A stretch of DNA of 64,000 nt from Zymoseptoria tritici IPO323. Lineage: Eukaryota; Ascomycota; Dothideomycetes; Mycosphaerellales; Mycosphaerellaceae. The position numbers and the translations under genes are program-made. Each line of letters begins with the position of its first letter. Within the stretch, counting starts at the first letter, position 1. A model generated the notes under the pieces. The model was given only the letters and a program-made list of their open reading frames with translations, ran no database searches and was not told the DNA's origin. Below are positions 1-10,589 of this stretch, in pieces. Location of the stretch: positions 248,001 through 312,000 of the forward strand of contig NC_018211.1 in assembly GCF_000219625.1 (NCBI RefSeq). Reading direction: 5' to 3'.

Positions 1-471
1 TGTGATTCTGATTTATTGTTTCTGTCTGTTGTGTGAAGCAAGCCAACAGCAGTCGAAGGTAAGCGAATCCGCTGTGCGTAAAATTCGCCACGCTGACACC
101 ATTGGTGACCTTGTCTTAATGCTGAAACCAAAGAAGATGAAAGAACTCGCTTTTTGACTGAAAGAACAAAGAAAGAGAGAATCTGCACATACCGTCGCTT
201 GCAATCGCTCCTCGACAAGCTGTCGTGTAAGCGTTCGTTCCTCTCGAGCACGGCATGGCCGCATCGTGACCGCCGGTAGTACACATGGAGGACGAGGCCA
301 TCCATCACTTCCGGCGGGCCAGCCTTGCTACCTTTGACCGTGGAGGACCCATGTAGTTCTTCTCCATGCCTTCAAACAGAAATTCAAGCAAGGACTTTCA
401 ACGCAGCGAATAAAAGCAACATGCACGCTCTCACATCAACGCAATGCTGCATGCAGTCGCTCCTCGACAGA
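1..471. repeat. 3' flank with a decayed copy of the neighbouring gene's tail
   Basis: No gene is visible here. Bases about 190-335 resemble bases about 450-590, which hold the last codons and 3' flank of the minus-strand gene next door. Both share blocks such as TCGCTCCTCGACAA/G and AGCCTTGCTRC in the same order and spacing. The upstream copy has lost the reading frame. It is best read as a degenerate partial duplication of the gene's 3' end, on similarity by eye only. Confidence 0.4.
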
Positions 472-3019
472 CTACCGTTTTGCACCAGTAGGCTTCGCAA
501 ACTTGCGTCCGCCGGTCGGAAGAGGGCCGGTATTCCTGTTGTTGATGATGCCCTCCATCGGCTGCGGCGAGCTAGCCTTGCTGCTGGTGGTCTCCGCGCC
601 GCCCGCCTCGGACATGCCGGTCATGCTCTCATCGACGTCGTTGTCGAAGACGACGCCGTCCATATCGTTTGGGAAGTCGGCGATATCTTCCATCTCATCT
701 GGAGAGAGCTCCATGATGGTGCTCGTAACGCCATTGACATCCGCCTGGGTCAAGATGCCCTGATCGAGCAAAGGGTACAAGTTGCGCCAGACCCATCCCA
801 AAAACTTGTCGTGCAGTCGATCGTGGACTCGCAGAAGCACAGGGTCTTGCACCAGTTCAAAAGCCCTCGCGAAGCCCTGGAAGGTTGGTTGGAATTCGGG
901 ATCGACGTCGCAGGACTCCTCGTGCCAGGCGAACAAGATCTCGACACCTTTGAGGCTGGTCGCCGCAACTCGAGCCTCGAAGGCTTGAAGGCTGTGGGCG
1001 GCATGGTTTTCGATGTACTTCGGGTGGACGATGAAGGGGAAGGGATCGTCGTCAGTGGCGGCGAGAGCATCGCCCTCAGGAGCCGGAGGGTGCACAAGCT
1101 CTTGATCTTGATGGTTCGGGGTGCCTGGACGAATTGCGATGATCCGCGACTCCTGCGCCATGGGAGATCGTGCACGTGGGGGTCCCTGTGGGCTCTCAAG
1201 CGCTTGGTCGACCTCAGTCGCAGCCGTAGCCATGCGATGCTCTTGATGCTTCTGTCCCGCAGCGGCGTGAACCTTGTCCCAATAGATGTCGGCAGGGTGG
1301 CGTCTGACAATCGGTCTGCGCATGGGAACGCGCGGCGTGTCGGGGAGGCGAGGTTTCTTCAGGATACCGCGCCGAAGGGGCTGCGCAGTCGCCAGCATGA
1401 TCTCTTGACCGTTCGCCTGTTGTCCGAGGCCAGTGAGAAATCGAACAAATTGCCGACTACTGGAGAGGGCGATCTCGAACGCCTTCTTCGCCATCTTAGT
1501 TGCGCCTTTCTTGATTGCGTTTGCTTTGACGTGGGACCACTCCTTCAGGCAACGACGCTTCGGTGCGCGCTCTTCTTCTGGCAGAGTCGCTCCATCAACA
1601 CCAGCCTGTTGGTCCGACCTGGTGCGCTTTGGAGGGCGAAGACTGTGTACATTGTCGCTGAACGCGTGTTCAGGCGGAGCCTCATGCACTGCGTCGACGC
1701 GCCCGTTCCTATTCAATTTCAGAGTCTCGTACCTCGCAATTTGCGGCATATCGCCGCGAGGTGTCGGCTTTGACATTTGCTTCGCATGGTTACGTCGGAC
1801 TTGGATATCCATTTTGTGCTGGATGAGCCACTGCTGAGAAGGCTTGACCAGTGCGGCGACCACGACGAAGGCTTCGTCCCTCGTGCGCTTCTGACGGCGA
1901 GGAGGCTGGGACGCATCAATGGACTGGACCACAGCCTGTTGAGCTTCTCCGATTTGTGCAAGCTCGAGTTGCTCTGTAGGGTCGAGTTCGTGCTTCGCAG
2001 CGTTCGCACCGTTGTCATTGTCCACGGCATCTTCCTCGGCGCCAACGATGCCGGCGTGGAGACCAGCATCGTCCACGGCGGCGGCATTCAGGCGAGCATC
2101 GACGTTGTGTTGAGTACGCATCTCTTCCTTCGCCTCCCGAGCTATAATCTTGTCCATTTCATCGAAGTGCTCTTGAGTGTGGTAGTTCATGAGATCAAGT
2201 TGTTCTTGCGTGAGGTTCTTGATCGCATCGAGTACCGACCCAGCAGTGGAGTCATCTGGGACAGCGACTTCATGTTCTTCGTCCTCCTTGTTTCCTTGTG
2301 GATCGAGAGCGTCCTCGGCACCGTGATCATCTGCGAGGCCCACGACTTGCGCATCCACCGACTCTGCAGGTCGTGGAGCAATGAGTGCGCCATCGGATCG
2401 GGGTATCCGCACGGAGTCGGGACTCCGAGAGCCACCGTTGAGGCTTTGGAGCTCAGGAGTGGGAGGGAATGATGTCTGGCCGCAATTAGCATTTGTCACT
2501 TTGCAGAATGATGACGGAGATGCGCACCTCGCGGTCTGAGTTGTAAGTTATTCGATCTGGCGCCTTGAATTCAGAGAGGCCGGGCGGTGGATCGGGGTAG
2601 GGATCGGATGAAGAATACACGGGATGGCTGGCCACTGAGGTGAGATACACCCCGGCGTCCTCCAAAGCAGTGGCTTGCGCGTAGCTCAATCTCTCGCCAG
2701 CATCAAACAGAGCCTTGATTTGCTTGATGCTCAATGGCAGACCAGCTTCGTCTTGGTGCACTTGTGCGGGCGCAGCTGTCGAGGACTGGTCTGGTAGCTG
2801 TGAAGTGGTTTGGCGCGGACTCGAGCACGGATGGCCAGCCTCGGTAGTGTAGTCGTCGTCGTGCTCTCCCGCATCATCCTCTACTTGCGCATCGGCGTCC
2901 GGTTGCGCATCATCGTTGCTAGGCTCGGAAGAGTCGTAGGTGATGTCGCGAACACGACGTTCATTAGCATCGTTTGCTCGTCGGTCTTTCGGCTTCGCGA
3001 TGCCTTTAGTTTTCGCCAT
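472..3019 (-). CDS. Two-exon protein of unknown function
   Basis: I do not recognise this protein. Exon 1 is 3019-2528 and begins MAKTKGIAKPK. A 52-nt intron (2527-2476) has GTGCGC, a TGCTAAT branch site and CCAG, and joins in phase 0 to exon 2 (2475-472), giving about 830 residues. Without splicing, exon 2 has only a GTG start, which supports the intron. The chain is polar and mostly disordered: acidic and Ser/Pro-rich at both ends, with a basic stretch in the middle (KRRCLKEW, then KKGATKMAKK) that could be a nuclear signal. A more folded, Trp-containing part lies near the C terminus around the motif DKFLGWVWRNLYPL. A long plus-strand frame opposite exon 2 is an antisense shadow. Nuclear localisation is inference. 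Confidence 0.6.
2476..2527 (-). other. Predicted intron
   Basis: GTGCGC donor, TGCTAAT branch site and CCAG acceptor, 52 nt, phase 0. It joins two frames that otherwise end or begin at the same place without a proper start codon. Confidence 0.6.
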
Positions 3020-3236
3020 GTTCGATGGTTTCCGAGTTGGTGTTGCGGTATGTTGCGAAGATCACGTAGGAAGACTCGAGCTGGAAACCATAAGCTGGCC
3101 AGTGGGGGCTCTCTGCTAGCGCCATTCTTGGCGTCCAAGCTCAAAGGCTTGTTTGCTCGGTTTCCTCCCGCCCTCTTTTCTCAATTCATGACGCAGCTTT
3201 CTTCTTCTTTCTCTTTCCTCCAACAACATTTCGACA

Positions 3237-3547
3237 ATTGGTCAACATGGACCGGTGAGCGGTCGCTGGCAGAAGTCTCCAGCCCCCACAGCGCAACAAG
3301 GGACGGCGTTAGGGGTTGCTAGGATTGGGCGGTTAGTACGTCCCCTTGGAAAAACGCTTGGAAGACAGCCAGATGGACGATCGGAGTTCGCGGACCATAT
3401 GCGACCGACGGCCGGAAGAGACATTCGTGCAGAATGTTCTCGTGGACTTCACCCAACTCACGAGGCTAACCTTGGCCCCTCGAGAGCCTATGCCAGTGAC
3501 CGAGGAAGGGATATGCGCAGACTGGATGGTCCCAGCTCGCAGGCAGG
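3237..3547. repeat. Direct repeat, copy A
   Basis: Begins ATTGGTCAA and ends CGCAGGCAGG. It is repeated in the same orientation at 3603-3942 with many substitutions. Shared landmarks include GGTGAGCGGTC, GGGATTGGGCGGTTAGTACG-like blocks, TCGGAGTTCGCGGACCATA and AGACTGGATGGTCCCAGCTC. No coding role is evident. Confidence 0.7.
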
Positions 3548-3602
3548 ATACGTATGCTCCAGCACTGACGGCTTTCGCTAACTCTCTAGGATCCGCAAAC
3601 AC

Positions 3603-3942
3603 ATTGGTCAAGCTTGGATCGGTGAGCGGTCACTGGCAGAAGTCACCAGTCACCACAGCGCGAGAGTCGGCGTTAGGACTGTAAGGGATTGGGCGGTTAG
3701 TACGACTCTTCGGAACCTCGTTTGGAAGACAGCCACATGGTCGATCGGAGTTCGCGGACCATACGCGACCGACGACCGGAAGAGATGTCTTTGTTGTTGG
3801 GCCATGGGGATGAGGGCTAGCGCCGGCAGGACATCTCGCGGACTTCACCCAACCCACGAGGCTAACCTTGCTCCTCGGGGGCCGATGTCAGTGACCGAGG
3901 AAGGGATATGCGCAGACTGGATGGTCCCAGCTCGCAGGCAGG
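3603..3942. repeat. Direct repeat, copy B
   Basis: Second copy of the block at 3237-3547. It carries about 30 extra bases near 3790-3840 (around GTTGTTGGGCCATGGGG). Divergence between the copies includes many transitions but also indels, so this is not a recent exact duplication. The function is unknown. Confidence 0.7.
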
Positions 3943-5065
3943 CAAGTAAGCGTGGAAACTGTTGAGATACTGCTGACCTTGAGCCACCACGAGATGGCGC
4001 GCGGCTTGGTGATGGAGCGCAGCGCAAGACCACCCGCCCTTACCAGGCACTTTGGGAGAGACCAAAGGGTGGCAACACTACTATCCGCCCTCATCAGGCA
4101 CTCTGGGAGAGACCAGAGGATAGCCATACTTTTTTTCATCGTTCTTGAGGCATGCCTGCCTTGGTCCGGAGAAGGAGCGCACCAGTCTGCTATCTAATCA
4201 GCGCAGTGGACACAGTATTCGCCATCAGTTTTGAGCTTCCTACCTTATGCCATCATCTGCCCCACCTAGAGCTCAAATTCGTGCGCGCAATTCACGTCAA
4301 ATGCTGCTTCGCCACCTGGTCCTCCACAGCGCAGAATCTTCACCAATGACGGCGGAAAAGTAAGCCATCCTTCAAAATGCGGTGCTTAAAAGCCGTCCAC
4401 ACACGACTCATGTCCGCAGTGCTTGCGCGCAGGTGGCAATGATACGTAATAGCAAGTTCTGACAGGATGGAGGTGAAATGTCCTGTTTGTTTGAGTGTGA
4501 GCGTGAGAGGTGAAGTGCAGACTGAGTTGCGCTAGCGTGGCCAGTCGACTTGATGCGAGTCGTCAACATTCGGCGCGCGGGTTGATTGGAATTTGATGAG
4601 GCTTGTTGAAGACCTCGCATGGGTCCTCAAACAAGGAAGACTTCCTTTGCAGACTGCGACGGTATGTAGCAGATGTTGGAGTAAAGGAGGCATCAACAAG
4701 ACTGTCTCCAAGAAGGGCGCGTTGGCTTTGTTCATGCGTCACCGGATTTGAAGCATGCTCACGGAGAATGATAAAAAACGGCTCATTCAGTATTCCTTGT
4801 TCTTTGCATCGCATCGGCACTGTGAGGCAACCTTCTGTACTCGAAGCACGTCGCGGACACAACCGCGTTACTGGATCCTTGAGATCTCAGTACATTGTAG
4901 AGAAGATGTATATAGGTCTGCGGATCATGTCGATGTCAATGTCAACGCCAAGATCGGCCGAAGTCCCGGAGTCATGACATCGGTCCAAAAGTCTACTCCA
5001 AAGACTCCAGGTCGCGCTTCAAAATTATCAGTCTCTCCATCAACCACCGCGCTGGCCCATTTCCG

Positions 5066-8000
5066 ATGCTGGCAAAGGGCTTCAAACCACCGACATGGAC
5101 CAACCAAGGCTATGTGTGTCTGTCATGTCGCTCACAACGGGCGACGCGCTTCAGTCGTCGCCAGAGCCGACATAGCAGCTCCGAGGTGGCGTCTCGTCGC
5201 GCCGCAGATGAGGACGTCTTTGCTCTGAACGACATCAACCATCGCTTTGGAGACAAGCCTGCAAAGGCCGAAAGTACATGGCGAAGACTGTCACCGCTCG
5301 AGACTCAGTCAAACGCCCCTGCACCAGCTGCGACTTCTAGTGAAGGGCCACCATGGACCAGCGAGAGTTTCAGACCACTCGGTGTTCAGGCTGCTGATGT
5401 GGTGGCAGAGGGCACATCCTCGCGAGAGCCTACAAACAGTAAGGAGCGACGACTCATTCAACGACGTAAGGAGCGACGACTCAGCAGCAATGTCCCGAGG
5501 ACCACACAGAAAGTTATACGAAATCCCAACGTCGATGCCGCCAGGATTACCAAGTCGACTTCCGAACATGTCCCTGCATCCTCAAAAGTCGATGTCAAGT
5601 CGCTTCTTGATCGGCTGGGACCTCAGATGAAAGAGGAGCTCAAGCGGAAAGAAGACGCAATGGATGAAGAGGTTCAACAACGAGAAAGAGAAGCCGCGCA
5701 AGCGAAGGACAATTCTCAGCAGAGGACAGCTGAGCATCCGGACACCTCAGGGAAAGAGCGAGAGCACTTTGCGAAGCCTGCCTCGCAGCCCACAGGTTGG
5801 AGGGCAGGTCTGAAGTACATCAAGGATAAGATGTGGTCTGATTCGAAGGACAACAAGTCCCGCACGTCCAAGCAATCTGTCGCCGCGCAGGACTCTGCAG
5901 AGTCATTAATCTCCTCTGCGGTCGGCATCCAGCCTCTGTCAGTCAAGCCCACCAAGTCGTACACATCATTGATGAAAGACACAAGCGGAGACGAGAATTA
6001 CAAGATCGTGAACCTCGTCGATGCACACGCGAGGCGGCCCAAGTTTGGAGGCAATGCGGCTCCTTCGTCGACCGATGACAATGTCCTCTATTTTGAGTCG
6101 TTTGGCAAGAAGAACAAGACTCTAAAATTCGGACCATCAGCCATCGCCAGTCAACCATACGGTCTACCCGAACCAATCGCACGAACCCGCAGCTACGATA
6201 GCAGCAATGGCACTGCGAATGCACAGCATCCTAGCATACAGTCGCTCGTGGATCAGTTATCTGGGAAAGCGCAGCCTGTCTCTGGCGAATTACCTCCTTC
6301 TGCACCTGAGGAGCCCAAAGTTCCTGATGGCTCCGCATTCAAACGCCTATCTGGCTTGTACGATACTCGTGCGGATGCAGACACCAGCACAAAAGATGCA
6401 GCGAAGGGTCAATCGAACACAAGCGCCGTTTACAAAGACTACCTGGCCTCGCGCTCTGAAAAGCATGGGGTGTCTATCGAGCACGCAATGGAGAACGCGC
6501 TGTCGGTGCCCGGAAAGTCAAAGGTACGGAAACCTGGCCGGGCGAAAAAGTCAGACTCCCTCAAATCGAAGTCTGTTGAATCTACGGCTCCTGCCGGAGT
6601 CGAAGTGGACAAAGACTCTGCACCCAGCGCACCACCACCAGCAGAAGAATCTCCCCCAGCAGACGACCCTCCAGAGTCGACAGAACCAAGCGTGGACATC
6701 AAGACCTCATCACCTGGGTCGCTCGAGATCAAGCCATTGAACTTTCCTCAACCGCCGGTGCCGTTCTTGGAGTACGGATTGGATCGAGTGCTCTTCAACC
6801 CGGGTGTCTACCAACTTCAAGACAGTGTGTCGAGAGTGTACAACTTTGATCCCTACCTACAAAACATCATGCCAGCAGTCGAGTTCGACTTTGATTCGCT
6901 GAAGGAGTACAAGACGTCGTCCGAAGATCAGACCCTTGTGCAGATGGCAAAGAAGACCCAAAGCAAGTACATTGGATCTACGTCGAGCATGACCAGCTCC
7001 CTGGCACACTTCCATCATCTCTTATCCAACTGGCGACCGCTCAACTTGGACATGATGTCAAAGGGATTCGTAGGACCCACCACGAGCAATCAGTTGACCA
7101 ACGTCAACAAGGCGCCCAGTGCGATATTCCTCAGATGGAAGAATGGCACCTACGCTATCGATGCTGATAAGGAGTACGACAATGCGAACGTGCTGATGTT
7201 GCTTGGAAAGTCCATGGAGTTGCTTCTCACCCAGCCCAAATCGGAATTTGAACGATACCGCAAAAGCGATCCTCGCAAGATCCCGGATGCCGAGCGATTG
7301 GCGCCAGAGACCTATCAATACTCCACGATGCGTGACTTCTTGATGCGCTCGCAATTGGATGCCTATGATCCTCGATTGCCAGGTAACGGCACCTTTGATC
7401 TCAAGACTCGCGCAGTGGTCACTGTCCGCATGCAGTCGCACGACCACGAAGAAATGACCGGGTACGAACTTCTCTCCAACCAAGGCAGATGGTTCTCCTA
7501 CGAGAAAGAATGGTTCGACATGATGCGCTCCACCATGGTCAAGTACATGCTCCAAGCACGCATGGGACAGATGAATGGCATCTTCGTCGCATACCACAAT
7601 GTCGAGCGCATCTTTGGATTCCAATATGTGCCAATGGCCGACATGGACAGAGCTTTGCACGGTCAAACGGACCCCACCTTGGGCGATCAGGAATTCCGCG
7701 CCAGTCTGGATCTCATGAATGAAGTGTTGAACAAAGCGACGGCGAAGTACCCGGAGCAGTCACTTCGCATTCATTTCGAGACGGTCGATGCGAAGCAAGA
7801 CATGCCCACCTCGCTGCACATCTTTGCTGAGCCGATGACCGAAGACGAGATTGACACCATTCAGAGCAAGCAGAAGGCGAAGATCGCCGAGTTTGAGCGG
7901 AACGTGATGGGCAAAGAGGAGACTCATCTTGATAAGGTCGTGGATGAGGCTGCCGAGGACGCTCAAACTGCATCGGCAGCACAGCCAGAAGATGACGTCG

Positions 8001-8695
8001 TGGGGGAGGAGGCAAGCGATGGGTTCTCCACAGACGTTGAGCAAAACGACGAGGCGCTCGCAAAGGCCGCAGCAGAGGACGAGGGGTCCAGTGACCAAGA
8101 CACGCCGGTCGATGAAGAGATTCCCGCAACATCATCCGAAGAAGACGCAAACGCCTATGCACGCGAATTGATCAACACCAGCAACGCCTCCGCCGACGCC
8201 AAATTCCTAGACAACGTCGACAAGACCATGACCGCCGAGTCTTCCGAAGAACTGCGACCACTCTTCTACGCCACCGTCATCGTGCAATCGACCGTCAACG
8301 GCCAGACTCCTTCCGACGGACGACCTTCTAGTCTCCGGCCGGACGACAAGTGGGACATTGACTACATCCTCAAGGAATACAACATCACACGACATCAGTG
8401 GGCGCTGTACGAGGATATGAAAGCACGCCGTCGCTTCGCATACAATTCTAGAGAGGATGCAGACGATCCGGACGCGCCTCCGCTATCGCGGGAGGAAGAG
8501 CGGAGGAAGAATAGGGGCGACGGTTTCATGCGGCTGCTGAGGGGCATGTCTGATAAGGGAAGGCAGTTGCGGGAGAAAGTGGATGAGAAGGACGAGGGGA
8601 AGACGGTGGTCCTGGTTGATGAGCCGTTGAACCGGACGAGGGTGGAGATCAACAGTGTAGACGATTACATGGATTGGATGTGTGGGAAGAAGTGA
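5066..8695 (+). CDS. PET127: Pet127-family mitochondrial RNA-processing protein
   Basis: A 1209-residue single-exon protein. Residues 1-40 are Arg/Ser-rich with a CLSCR motif, typical of fungal mitochondrial targeting sequences. Residues 40-550 are low-complexity and charged. A conserved core follows from about residue 555 (LNFPQPPVPFLEYGLDRVLF) to about 960. It includes WRPLNLDMMSKGFVGPTTSN and FDLKTRAVVTV (about residues 777-785), the D-x-K signature of the PD-(D/E)XK-like fold assigned to this family. Yeast Pet127 is a mitochondrial membrane-associated factor for 5' processing and decay of mitochondrial RNAs; that role is taken from the family. The tail (960-1209) is acidic, then helical. 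The start at 5066 keeps the targeting peptide, and no intron is needed. Confidence 0.85.
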   Translation: MLAKGFKPPTWTNQGYVCLSCRSQRATRFSRRQSRHSSSEVASRRAADEDVFALNDINHRFGDKPAKAESTWRRLSPLETQSNAPAPAATSSEGPPWTSESFRPLGVQAADVVAEGTSSREPTNSKERRLIQRRKERRLSSNVPRTTQKVIRNPNVDAARITKSTSEHVPASSKVDVKSLLDRLGPQMKEELKRKEDAMDEEVQQREREAAQAKDNSQQRTAEHPDTSGKEREHFAKPASQPTGWRAGLKYIKDKMWSDSKDNKSRTSKQSVAAQDSAESLISSAVGIQPLSVKPTKSYTSLMKDTSGDENYKIVNLVDAHARRPKFGGNAAPSSTDDNVLYFESFGKKNKTLKFGPSAIASQPYGLPEPIARTRSYDSSNGTANAQHPSIQSLVDQLSGKAQPVSGELPPSAPEEPKVPDGSAFKRLSGLYDTRADADTSTKDAAKGQSNTSAVYKDYLASRSEKHGVSIEHAMENALSVPGKSKVRKPGRAKKSDSLKSKSVESTAPAGVEVDKDSAPSAPPPAEESPPADDPPESTEPSVDIKTSSPGSLEIKPLNFPQPPVPFLEYGLDRVLFNPGVYQLQDSVSRVYNFDPYLQNIMPAVEFDFDSLKEYKTSSEDQTLVQMAKKTQSKYIGSTSSMTSSLAHFHHLLSNWRPLNLDMMSKGFVGPTTSNQLTNVNKAPSAIFLRWKNGTYAIDADKEYDNANVLMLLGKSMELLLTQPKSEFERYRKSDPRKIPDAERLAPETYQYSTMRDFLMRSQLDAYDPRLPGNGTFDLKTRAVVTVRMQSHDHEEMTGYELLSNQGRWFSYEKEWFDMMRSTMVKYMLQARMGQMNGIFVAYHNVERIFGFQYVPMADMDRALHGQTDPTLGDQEFRASLDLMNEVLNKATAKYPEQSLRIHFETVDAKQDMPTSLHIFAEPMTEDEIDTIQSKQKAKIAEFERNVMGKEETHLDKVVDEAAEDAQTASAAQPEDDVVGEEASDGFSTDVEQNDEALAKAAAEDEGSSDQDTPVDEEIPATSSEEDANAYARELINTSNASADAKFLDNVDKTMTAESSEELRPLFYATVIVQSTVNGQTPSDGRPSSLRPDDKWDIDYILKEYNITRHQWALYEDMKARRRFAYNSREDADDPDAPPLSREEERRKNRGDGFMRLLRGMSDKGRQLREKVDEKDEGKTVVLVDEPLNRTRVEINSVDDYMDWMCGKK

Positions 8696-9003
8696 AGTGA
8701 GGAGGTGGTGGAAGAAGTATGAGTGAGAGGGGGGTCATACAGCATTTGCATAGCGTTGAGCGGCGTTTGTGATGGGCGCATGTTATGATCACAGACATAC
8801 CTTGTATAGATACAATAGACTTTGTGCGGTCATGCTGTGTCGACTGTCATCCGGAGTCTCGTATCGCTCGTATCAAAGCCAATTTAGCCTCGACGCGTTG
8901 GCAGCGCGTCTTCTGGTAAAGCTCTCAGCCTCCACCACTATTGACTCTCCAACATCACACATCCGAACTTTTTACTCCCTCAACACCACACATCACCGCC
9001 ATC
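8696..9003 (+). promoter_or_regulatory. PET127-RFC3 intergenic region
   Basis: About 300 bases between two genes on the same strand, holding the PET127 3' UTR and the RFC3 promoter and 5' UTR. The last 60 bases before the RFC3 start are pyrimidine-rich with CCATCATG at the start codon, as in many fungal leaders. No TATA box is obvious. Confidence 0.4.
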
Positions 9004-10200
9004 ATGTCCGACTACGAAGACGACATGGACGTCGACATGGAGTCAACCTCCAAACCCTCCGACGACATCACCTTCTCCTCTTCCACCACCGCCAAAGGCA
9101 AACGCAGCGCCGCGAACCTCCCCATCGAAGCCGAAGACACCCTCCCGTGGGTCGAGAAGTACCGCCCCAGCTCCCTCGACGACGTCCACGGCCACCAAGA
9201 CATCCTCGCCACGATCAACAAATTCGTCGACTCCAACCGCCTACCCCATCTCCTCCTCTACGGCCCACCAGGAACAGGAAAGACCTCAACTGTCCTCGCT
9301 CTCGCACGACGCATCTACGGCAACAAAAACATGCGACAAATGGTGCTAGAATTGAACGCTTCCGACGACAGAGGTATCGACGTGGTCCGGGAACAAATTA
9401 AAACTTTCAGCTCGACGAAACAGATCTTCGCCGGCAGTTTCGACAAGTCAGCCCAGCAAAGCACGATTGCGAATTACAAGCTCATCATCCTCGACGAGGC
9501 GGACGCCATGACCAGCACGGCGCAGATGGCGTTGCGGCGGATCATGGAGAAGTACACGGCCAATACGCGGTTCTGCATCATTGCGAATTACACACATAAG
9601 CTCAGTCCGGCGTTGTTGTCGCGGTGTACGAGATTTCGATTCTCGCCGTTGAAAGAGGTGGATATCAGACAATTGGTGGACAAGGTCGTGCGGGAGGAGG
9701 ATGTGAATATCGCGCCCGATGCGACGGATAGCCTGGTGACGCTGTCGAAGGGAGATATGCGAAGGGCGCTGAATGTGCTGCAAGCATGTCATGCATCCTC
9801 GACACCGCTGAATGTGCCTGGAGAGAAAGTCAAGACGGGCAAGGATATCACACGAGATCTCATCACGAACGAGACGATCTACGACTGCATTGCGGCACCG
9901 CATCCGGGAGACATCGCGACCATTGTGCAGACGCTGTTGACGACGGCGAACGTGGGGTCGTGTCTGAGTACGATCAACACGTTGAAGAAGACGAAGGGAC
10001 TGGCGTTGGCGGATATTCTGACGGCGATGGGGGAGCAGTTGTCGGAGTTGGAGGTTCCGACGCAAACGAGGGTGGCGTGGTTGGAGGGGCTGGCGGATAT
10101 CGAGTATCGGTTGAGTGGAGGTGGGAGTGAGAGTTTGCAGACAGGAGGGTTGGTGGGTGTGGTGAGGAATGGGGTTGGGTTGATGAAGATTCGCGCGTGA
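9004..10200 (+). CDS. RFC3: Replication factor C subunit 3 (clamp loader ATPase)
   Basis: 398 residues and no intron. The open frame extends 5' of 9004, but the first ATG in good context is MSDYEDDMD at 9004. It is an AAA+ ATPase of the pentameric RFC complex that loads PCNA at primer ends in the nucleus. Motifs seen: an RFC box (LPWVEKYRPSSLDDVHGH), Walker A GPPGTGKT at about residues 87-94, Walker B LDEAD at about 162-166, sensor 1 around IANYTHKL and the SRC motif with the arginine finger. The C-terminal third is the helical collar used for complex assembly. Length and motif order match Rfc3 (human RFC5). The acidic N-terminal 35 residues vary between fungi. Confidence 0.93.
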   Translation: MSDYEDDMDVDMESTSKPSDDITFSSSTTAKGKRSAANLPIEAEDTLPWVEKYRPSSLDDVHGHQDILATINKFVDSNRLPHLLLYGPPGTGKTSTVLALARRIYGNKNMRQMVLELNASDDRGIDVVREQIKTFSSTKQIFAGSFDKSAQQSTIANYKLIILDEADAMTSTAQMALRRIMEKYTANTRFCIIANYTHKLSPALLSRCTRFRFSPLKEVDIRQLVDKVVREEDVNIAPDATDSLVTLSKGDMRRALNVLQACHASSTPLNVPGEKVKTGKDITRDLITNETIYDCIAAPHPGDIATIVQTLLTTANVGSCLSTINTLKKTKGLALADILTAMGEQLSELEVPTQTRVAWLEGLADIEYRLSGGGSESLQTGGLVGVVRNGVGLMKIRA

Positions 10201-10589
10201 GGTGTTGTGGGGAGAGGAGTGGGTATAGCTGAACTGCAATGTTCGGCGAGGACGAACCTATGGACGAGAACCGACGAGGAGAACATGAACATGTACCAGC
10301 CAATTCTCAGCCAGCACCTCCCTCCCGACGGCCACCAAAGTGACAATGATCCAGAGTATTCTGGTAGGGTGAGTTGGCCAACTCGGGATGACTGTCAGCA
10401 GCTTAGCAAGGCCGCCATGGCAGCGTACAGGTAAGATAGCAGGACGAGGATCAAAGCGTACCACTAAAATTATCGGCACATCCTATGAAAACGTCGTGCT
10501 AAGCTAGAACTACAGGACCTGTTCCGGCACAAGTACCATCCATCAACTTGCCTTCCCCACTCACAGCCATCATCAACCACCCAACCCCC
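10201..10589. other. Convergent intergenic region RFC3/SDR
   Basis: About 390 bases between converging genes. It should contain the two 3' UTRs. I see no RNA gene, repeat or conserved frame. Confidence 0.4.

Larger units (their letters stand above)
3020..5065. other. Intergenic region with duplicated blocks
   Basis: About 2 kb without a convincing gene between the divergent unknown gene and PET127. It contains the 0.3-kb duplication at 3237-3942 and a short duplicated motif near 4031-4128 (CAGGCACTYTGGGAGAGACC twice). Open frames here are short, overlap each other on both strands and show no family motif. The last few hundred bases should hold the PET127 promoter. Confidence 0.5.

Noticed and set aside
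325..1773. Plus-strand 482-codon open frame
   Set aside because: It is antisense to exon 2 of the unknown gene, whose frame is longer and joins a second exon by a good intron. The plus-strand residues look like a GC-bias shadow.
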